From contig JBDGXI010000155.1 of NCBI GenBank assembly GCA_039584685.1, forward strand, positions 1-10,672: a DNA stretch of 10,672 nucleotides, in the 5' to 3' direction. Positions 5,918 to 10,672 of the stretch are shown here, piece by piece. This stretch comes from Benthicola sp039584685 (lineage in GTDB: Bacteria; Gemmatimonadota; Gemmatimonadetes; Palauibacterales; Palauibacteraceae). The notes under the pieces are model-generated. The model searched no databases, was not told where the DNA came from, and was given only the letters and a program-made list of their open reading frames with translations. The first letter of the stretch is position 1. The number at the start of each line of letters is the position of its first letter. The position numbers and the translations under genes were made by a program.

Positions 5918-8770
5918 TCCGACGTCCCCGCGGCTCCCGCGCGCATCGGTATCTATCGCATCGTCTCCGAGCTGGGCCGGGGCGGTATGGGGGTCGTGTT
6001 CCTCGCGGAGCGAGACGACGGCCAGTTCTGGCGCCAGGTGGCGATCAAGATCATCGGCAGCGGCGCGCGGTCGACCGATCTGAGGACCCGGTTCGAGGCC
6101 GAGCGCCAGATCCTGGCGACCCTCGACCACCCGAACATCGCCCGCCTGTACGATGGAGGGGTGACGGACGACGGCCGCCCCTACCTGGTGATGGAGTACG
6201 TGCCGGGGCTGCCGATCGACGAGTACTGCCGTGCCAACGACCTGTCGGTCGAGGAGCGTGTCCGGTTGTTCTGCACCGCCGCCCGGGCCGTGCATCATGC
6301 TCATCGGCGGCTGGTGGTCCACCGCGATCTCAAACCTACCAACATCCTCGTCACGGACGATGGAGAGGTGAAGCTGCTCGACTTCGGGATCGCGAAGATT
6401 CTCGATCCGTCGATGATCGCAGGGGCGGCTCCCGAAACGCGCACCGGTCTTCACCTCATGACACCCGAATACGCTGCGCCTGAACAGGTGATGGGAGAGC
6501 CCATCACCACGGCGACGGACGTGTATGGACTCGGCGTCGTCCTGTTCGAGATGCTGACCGGGCGCCGCCCGTTTCGCCTTGCCGGGCGGGCCCCGGCCGA
6601 GTGGGCGTGGATCATCGTTCAGGAGCAGCCGCCACTACCCAGCGAGGTTGCCGAGCCGACCTCGGAATCGGCGCCACGAGATCCCGAGGCGGGCCCGCAG
6701 CCACAACCGGGGGCTGCTGAACGGCATGCGGACGCCGCGTTCTACGTGCCGGTGGACGTGGACACGGGCCGCCTGGCTGCCCGCGAGGGACGGCAGCGCC
6801 TGCGCCGGCTTCTGCGTGGCGACCTCGATCGGATCCTGCTCAAGACCCTGCGCAAGGAGCCGGAGAGAAGGTACGGGTCGGCGGCGCGCCTGGTGGAGGA
6901 TCTCGAGCGCCACCTCGAAGGCCAGCCAGTCGAGGCGCGTGCCGATTCCGCGGGCTACCGGCTCCGCAAATACGTGTCGCGCCACCGGGTGTCCGTCGCG
7001 GCGGTCCTGATCGTCGCCCTGTCCCTCGTGGGCGGGACCGTGGCCGCGGTGACGCAGGCCACCCGGGCCACGCGGCAGGCCGAGCTGGCCGCCCGGCAGA
7101 GGGACCTGATGTTCGACATGTTCCGCCTGTCGGACCCGAGCGAGTCCCAGGGGGATACGGTCTCGGCCCGCGAGATCCTGGACCGGGGTGCGGCCCGTAT
7201 CGCGGAGGAGTTTGGCGAAGAACCCGTCATGCAGGCCGCGATGCTCGCCGATGTCGCCGCTATCTACGCCAACCTGGGCCTGTTCACTCGTGCCGAGGAG
7301 CTGGCCCGACAGGCCCTGGATCTCCGCCTGGACAATCTCGGTGACCGCGACCTCGAGGTATCGGCAAGCTACGGCCAGGTGGGGCGGCTGCTCGCGGCCC
7401 AGGGAGATCAGGAGCAGGCGATCGAGTATCTTCAGCTCGCCCTCGACATCCGGCAGGCCGGGCTCTCGAAGCCGGACTCCCTGCTGGCCCTCACCCAGTC
7501 CGACCTGGCATGGCAGCTGCGGTCGAGTGGAAAGCACGCGGAGGCGGCCGTGCTGTTCGAGCAGGCGCTGGTCGTCCAGCAGGAGCTGCTGGGCAACGAG
7601 CACCCCGACGCGGCTTCCACGCTGTTCGGCCTGGCGGTTTCGCACCACGATCTCGGACAGTTCGAGGACGCCGAGGAGGTCTTTGCGCGGGCGCTGGCGA
7701 GATTCGACACGGCGACCATGCGACCCCACCCGCTGGCTGCGGAAGCACTCCTCAACATCGCGATGATTCGCCGGCTTCGAAGCCAGTTGTACGACGCCGA
7801 GCCCCTGGCCGCCTCGGCGGTCGTCATGCGGGAGGCGCTGTACGACCCGTTACACCCGGACGTCATCGAGGCGCTCGGCGAATGGGGCGTGGCGCTCCGC
7901 GACGTGGGGCGGTACGAGGAGTCCGAGCGCGTTCTTCGCGACGCCGTCGACCGGGCCAACAGGTCGCTCGGATACGACCACAGCATGTCGCTCACGATGC
8001 GCGAGCGCTGGGGCACCGCTCTATACCACCTGGGGCGGTACGAGGAAGCGGCCGCCACGGTGGACTCTTCGATCTCAGTGAAGCGGGAGAAGCTGGAGCC
8101 CGACGACGCCAACTACATCATGGCTCTCAGCAGGGCCGGTAACCCGTACTGGATGGACGGCCGCCTGGACCTGGCGGAAGCCCGGTACCAGGACGCCCTC
8201 GTCGGGGCCGGGCGCGATGGCATTTACTCGATTCTCGTGCTGGACGGGCTCGCCAACATCGCCCTCGCGCGGGGCGACCACGCCCTGGCGGAGGAGCTGT
8301 TCGAGGAGTCCCTGGCGGTCGCCGTCGAGAAACTCCGTCCGCGCCATCGCTACACGCAGACCGTGCGGGTGGACCGTGCACACCTGCGAATCGCGCAGAG
8401 ACGCGGCGCGGAGATGGTCGATACTCTGGAGAACGTTCTCGAGATACGCAGCGAGGTGTTCCGGGAGCCTCATCCGGCAATCGGACGGACTCTTCATCCG
8501 CTGGGCGCGGCCTACCTGGCGGCCGGCGATCCCGCCCGGGCCGAGAGCGTCCTCCTCCGGGCGCTCGAAAGCTACGAGGCGATTCCCGACACGCATTGGA
8601 GGGTGGGCGACGTTTCGAGTCTGCTCGGTGAAGCCCTCCTCGCCCAGGAGCGGCGCGTGGACGGGATGCGTCTCCTGCGTGAGGGCCATGCCACCGTGGT
8701 CGGACATGTCGGCGCCGATTCCTGGCAGGCGCGGGCTACCGCCGCGCGGCTCGCTCGCGCCGGGGGCTGA
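5915..8770 (+). CDS. Transmembrane serine/threonine protein kinase with C-terminal TPR region
   Basis: Numbered from GTG 5915 the protein has 951 residues; an in-frame ATG at 5780 would add 45 residues of out-of-frame-looking sequence. The Hanks-type kinase domain (about 12-335) is intact: glycine loop GRGGMG (21-26), K45 in VAIKI, probable helix-C E63, catalytic HRDLKPTN (D138, N143), DFG (156-158) and APE (188-190). A Pro/Glu-rich insert (about 237-275) precedes the family-typical RGDLDRILLKTLRKEPERRY. One membrane helix follows (about 359-380), then a C-terminal half of tetratricopeptide repeats (about 400-950), for example TRAEELARQALDLRL, LGRYEEAAATVDSS and GDPARAESVLLRALES. With the kinase in the cytoplasm, the TPR region should lie outside the inner membrane and act as a sensor or docking surface. 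It probably phosphorylates the adjacent sigma factor or its partners; this is inference. Its usual N-terminal leader lies just upstream in another frame. Confidence 0.9.
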   Translation: MSDVPAAPARIGIYRIVSELGRGGMGVVFLAERDDGQFWRQVAIKIIGSGARSTDLRTRFEAERQILATLDHPNIARLYDGGVTDDGRPYLVMEYVPGLPIDEYCRANDLSVEERVRLFCTAARAVHHAHRRLVVHRDLKPTNILVTDDGEVKLLDFGIAKILDPSMIAGAAPETRTGLHLMTPEYAAPEQVMGEPITTATDVYGLGVVLFEMLTGRRPFRLAGRAPAEWAWIIVQEQPPLPSEVAEPTSESAPRDPEAGPQPQPGAAERHADAAFYVPVDVDTGRLAAREGRQRLRRLLRGDLDRILLKTLRKEPERRYGSAARLVEDLERHLEGQPVEARADSAGYRLRKYVSRHRVSVAAVLIVALSLVGGTVAAVTQATRATRQAELAARQRDLMFDMFRLSDPSESQGDTVSAREILDRGAARIAEEFGEEPVMQAAMLADVAAIYANLGLFTRAEELARQALDLRLDNLGDRDLEVSASYGQVGRLLAAQGDQEQAIEYLQLALDIRQAGLSKPDSLLALTQSDLAWQLRSSGKHAEAAVLFEQALVVQQELLGNEHPDAASTLFGLAVSHHDLGQFEDAEEVFARALARFDTATMRPHPLAAEALLNIAMIRRLRSQLYDAEPLAASAVVMREALYDPLHPDVIEALGEWGVALRDVGRYEESERVLRDAVDRANRSLGYDHSMSLTMRERWGTALYHLGRYEEAAATVDSSISVKREKLEPDDANYIMALSRAGNPYWMDGRLDLAEARYQDALVGAGRDGIYSILVLDGLANIALARGDHALAEELFEESLAVAVEKLRPRHRYTQTVRVDRAHLRIAQRRGAEMVDTLENVLEIRSEVFREPHPAIGRTLHPLGAAYLAAGDPARAESVLLRALESYEAIPDTHWRVGDVSSLLGEALLAQERRVDGMRLLREGHATVVGHVGADSWQARATAARLARAGG

Positions 8771-8785
8771 GGCGCCCCTGCAGCG

Positions 8786-8815
8786 TTGGCCGACGCCGCG
8801 ACCGACCACTAGCTT
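8786..8815 (+). promoter_or_regulatory. Candidate promoter for the iorAB-type genes
   Basis: TTGGCC (8786-8791) and TAGCTT (8810-8815) are separated by 18 bp in the 93-bp gap after the kinase stop. Transcription would start near 8822, about 40 nt before ATG 8864. Both boxes match the consensus only partly, but nothing else in the gap is better, and the change of function between the neighbours makes a new promoter likely. Confidence 0.33.
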
Positions 8816-8863
8816 GCGTCCATTGGTCCCCTCGCACCATCCCAGACCGTGTCGGAGAACGCC

Positions 8864-9328
8864 ATGATCACGCTTCTCGTCAACGGCGAGCGACGAACCG
8901 TCGACGCCGATCCGGCCATGCCTCTCCTGTGGGTCCTGCGCGACCTCCTCAAACTCAAGGGCACGAAGTACGGGTGCGGAGCGGGTCTGTGCGGCTCTTG
9001 CACCGTGCACGTCGATGGCGAGCCGGTGCGCTCGTGCGTGACTACCGTCGAGTCCGCCGCCGGCAGTGCCGTCACCACGATCGAAGGCCTGGTCGACGGA
9101 GAGGATCTGCACCCGGTGCAGGCCGCGTGGGTGGAGACAAACACTCCTCAGTGCGGCTACTGCCACCCCGGACAGATCATGAGCGCCGTGGCGTTGCTGG
9201 AAGCCACTCCGAACCCGACCGACGACGAGATCGACGCGGCGATGTCGGGCAACCTGTGCCGCTGCGGAACCTACCTGAGGATTCGCGAAGCGATTCACCG
9301 GGCCGCGGAGGCGGGAGGTGCGTCATGA
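8864..9328 (+). CDS. iorA: 2Fe-2S subunit of a molybdenum hydroxylase (isoquinoline 1-oxidoreductase alpha type)
   Basis: The 154-residue protein is the small iron-sulfur subunit that passes electrons from the molybdenum centre of the partner subunit to an external acceptor. The N-terminal plant-ferredoxin fold has C38, C43 and C46 (YGCGAGLCGSCTVH) and C58 for the first cluster. The C-terminal four-helix domain binds the second cluster through C97 and C100 (TPQCGYC) and C132 and C134 (NLCRCGTY). All eight ligands are present and the length is normal. I chose ATG 8864 because GGAG lies 6 nt upstream; a GTG at 8849 would add five residues. Its stop overlaps the start of the large-subunit gene by 4 bp (ATGA), which suggests coupled translation of equal amounts. 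The gene symbol marks the subunit type; the real substrate could be an aldehyde, an N-heterocycle or another compound. Confidence 0.9.
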   Translation: MITLLVNGERRTVDADPAMPLLWVLRDLLKLKGTKYGCGAGLCGSCTVHVDGEPVRSCVTTVESAAGSAVTTIEGLVDGEDLHPVQAAWVETNTPQCGYCHPGQIMSAVALLEATPNPTDDEIDAAMSGNLCRCGTYLRIREAIHRAAEAGGAS

Positions 9329-10672
9329 GCGTGGTCAGAAAGGTCTCGCGGCGCAGCTTCCTGCAGACCACCGGCCTGGCCGGGTCGGCACTCGTCCTGG
9401 GGTTCCGGAGCGGCTGGGCCGCGTTCGATCCGCTCCCAGGTCTGGCCGGCGGGGCGGACGGATTCGAGCCCAACGTGTGGGTGAGCATCGGCGAGGACGG
9501 TGTCGTTCAGCTGACCGCGCATCGCCAGGAGCTGGGCCAGGGAGGCCGAACCGCGTGCTGCATGCTTCTGGCCGAGGAACTGGAGGTGGGCCTGGAGGAC
9601 GTGACGGTCGTGCAGGCGCTGGGCGACCCCAAGTACGGAAACCAGTCTACGGGTGGAAGCACCACGGTGAGGCTGAACTGGCTGCCGCTGCGCCAGGCGG
9701 GCGCCGCGGCGAGAGAGATGCTGGTGGAGGCAGCGGCCCTCCGCTGGGGCGTCCCGGCCTCGGAGTGTCGGGCGGAGTCGGGAGAGGTCCTTCATGGCTC
9801 GGAGCGGCTCACCTACGGAGATCTCGCAGCAGCGGCCGCCGAGCTCCCGGTTCCGGAAGACCCGCCTCTCAAGGACCCGGCGGACTTCAAGCTCATCGGA
9901 ACACCGCAGAGACTCATCGACACCGAGGATTTCGTCCGCGGCGACGCCGTGTATGGATACGACTTCGATCTCCCCGACCTCCTGATCGCCAGTGTCGAGC
10001 GAAGTCCGGTGCCCAAGGGGTCGATACTCGGCTACGATGCGGAAGCGGCCCGCGCCGTCCGTGACGTGGTCGACGTGATCGAGCTGGAACCGAACGCTAC
10101 GGGTCTCACGAACGCCGGGGTGGCGGTGCTCGCGACGAACACCTGGGCGGCGATGCAGGGTCGTGCGGCACTCGACGTTCGGTGGGAACCCGGTCCGCTG
10201 GCCACGGAGACCAGCGACGAGAAACGCTCCGAGCTGGAGCGCATCGTATCCGAGCCCGGGACGGTAGCGCGGGAGGTGGGCGACTACGCAGCCGCGGCCG
10301 CGTCGGCGGAGCGTGTTTACGAAGCCGCCTACTACGCGCCGTACGCGGTTCACGCCATGATGGAGCCCCCGGCCGCGACGGCCCGGGTCGACGGCGACCG
10401 GTGCGAGGTGTGGTCGGCCACGCAGGCGCCGCAGTGGACCGCCGGAGAGGTCGCCGGCGCGCTGCAGATCCCGGTACAGAATGTAGCGGCGCACGTCACG
10501 CTCGTGGGCGGTGCGTTCGGCCGCAAGTCGAAACCGGACTACGCGGTAGAAGCGGCTCTGCTGGCCCGGAAGGCCGGCAGGCCGGTCAAGGTTCTTTTCA
10601 CCCGCGAGGATGAGATCCGCCACGCGTTCTACCATCCGGAGAGCTACCAGCTCCTGAGAGCCACGCTGGACG
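9325..10672 (+). CDS. iorB: Tat-exported molybdopterin subunit of a molybdenum hydroxylase (IorB type), 3' end outside window
   Basis: The first 449 codons are visible and the frame is open at the window edge; family members usually have about 700-750 residues, so roughly 60% is here. A twin-arginine signal (S8-R-R-S-F-L13) followed by a hydrophobic stretch (16-27) marks export of the folded, cofactor-loaded enzyme, typical of the single-polypeptide IorB/aldehyde-oxidase group. Family motifs include RQELGQGGRTA (about 67-77), TGGSTTVRLNWLPLRQAGAAAREM (109-132, given here as key residues G110, G111, R116, R123), the hammerhead-domain start AVYGYDFDLP (208-217), ATQAPQW (365-371) and the molybdopterin-binding VGGAFGRK (394-401). 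It acts with the 2Fe-2S protein just upstream. The start has GGGAGG upstream and the 4-bp overlap with that gene. The catalytic glutamate near the C-terminus lies outside the window, so activity and substrate cannot be judged. Confidence 0.92.
   Translation, partial: MSVVRKVSRRSFLQTTGLAGSALVLGFRSGWAAFDPLPGLAGGADGFEPNVWVSIGEDGVVQLTAHRQELGQGGRTACCMLLAEELEVGLEDVTVVQALGDPKYGNQSTGGSTTVRLNWLPLRQAGAAAREMLVEAAALRWGVPASECRAESGEVLHGSERLTYGDLAAAAAELPVPEDPPLKDPADFKLIGTPQRLIDTEDFVRGDAVYGYDFDLPDLLIASVERSPVPKGSILGYDAEAARAVRDVVDVIELEPNATGLTNAGVAVLATNTWAAMQGRAALDVRWEPGPLATETSDEKRSELERIVSEPGTVAREVGDYAAAAASAERVYEAAYYAPYAVHAMMEPPAATARVDGDRCEVWSATQAPQWTAGEVAGALQIPVQNVAAHVTLVGGAFGRKSKPDYAVEAALLARKAGRPVKVLFTREDEIRHAFYHPESYQLLRATLD

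Noticed and set aside
5890..6483. Continuation of the kinase-leader frame beyond 5890 as a separate protein.
   Set aside because: After LDSPGN the translation becomes Arg/Pro/Gly-rich and overlaps the catalytic core of the kinase in another frame, so only the first 61 codons look real.
5079..8770. Whole sigma/kinase pair as a novel phage-defence or toxin system.
   Set aside because: The ECF sigma plus TPR kinase pairing is a known, common arrangement in several phyla, and there are no nucleases, integrases or other defence genes nearby.
8762..8782. A GGGG...CCCC hairpin around the kinase stop codon as a terminator.
   Set aside because: The stem needs a bulge, overlaps the stop codon and has no T-run after it.
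9295..10635. A 446-codon minus-strand open frame opposite the molybdopterin subunit.
   Set aside because: The plus strand carries unmistakable IorB motifs and a Tat signal. The minus-strand translation is Arg-rich with no recognisable domain.

Overview
The window is GC-rich and densely coding, and shows no mobile elements, tRNAs, rRNAs or CRISPR. The gene families suggest a Gram-negative, probably aerobic, free-living bacterium of the Gemmatimonadota/Acidobacteriota kind. The clues are an S46 dipeptidyl-peptidase, an ECF sigma factor next to a serine/threonine kinase with TPRs, a TolB-like/TPR membrane protein, a PorT-like outer-membrane barrel and an isoquinoline-1-oxidoreductase-type molybdenum hydroxylase. 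Gemmatimonadota is my best guess; it rests on family content only, not on a marker gene.

Left half, minus strand (1-4910), in transcription order: a secreted S46 serine dipeptidyl-peptidase (4910-2781), a small outer-membrane beta-barrel protein 45 bp downstream (2735-2145), a two-helix membrane protein with a TolB-like domain and TPRs (2028-472) that seems to have its own promoter, and the 5' end of a lipoprotein gene that leaves the window (225-1). A 246-bp non-coding stretch with two inverted repeats separates the last two.

Right half, plus strand (5079-10672): an ECF sigma factor (5079-5693), followed by a membrane serine/threonine kinase with a large C-terminal TPR region (5707/5915-8770), then, after 93 bp, the small 2Fe-2S subunit (8864-9328) and the Tat-exported molybdopterin subunit (9325 to the window edge) of an IorAB-type oxidoreductase. 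These last two overlap by 4 bp.

The peptidase/barrel operon and the sigma/kinase operon are divergent and share a region of about 170 bp. The natural reading is a regulatory pair (sigma plus kinase) beside an envelope protein/peptide-utilisation operon, but direct control is inference. The two strongest points for a second look are an apparent frame change inside the kinase gene near 5884-5915, and an arginine next to the substrate pocket of the S46 peptidase that predicts Asp/Glu (DPP11-type) specificity. I see no clear evidence of a wholly undescribed system.
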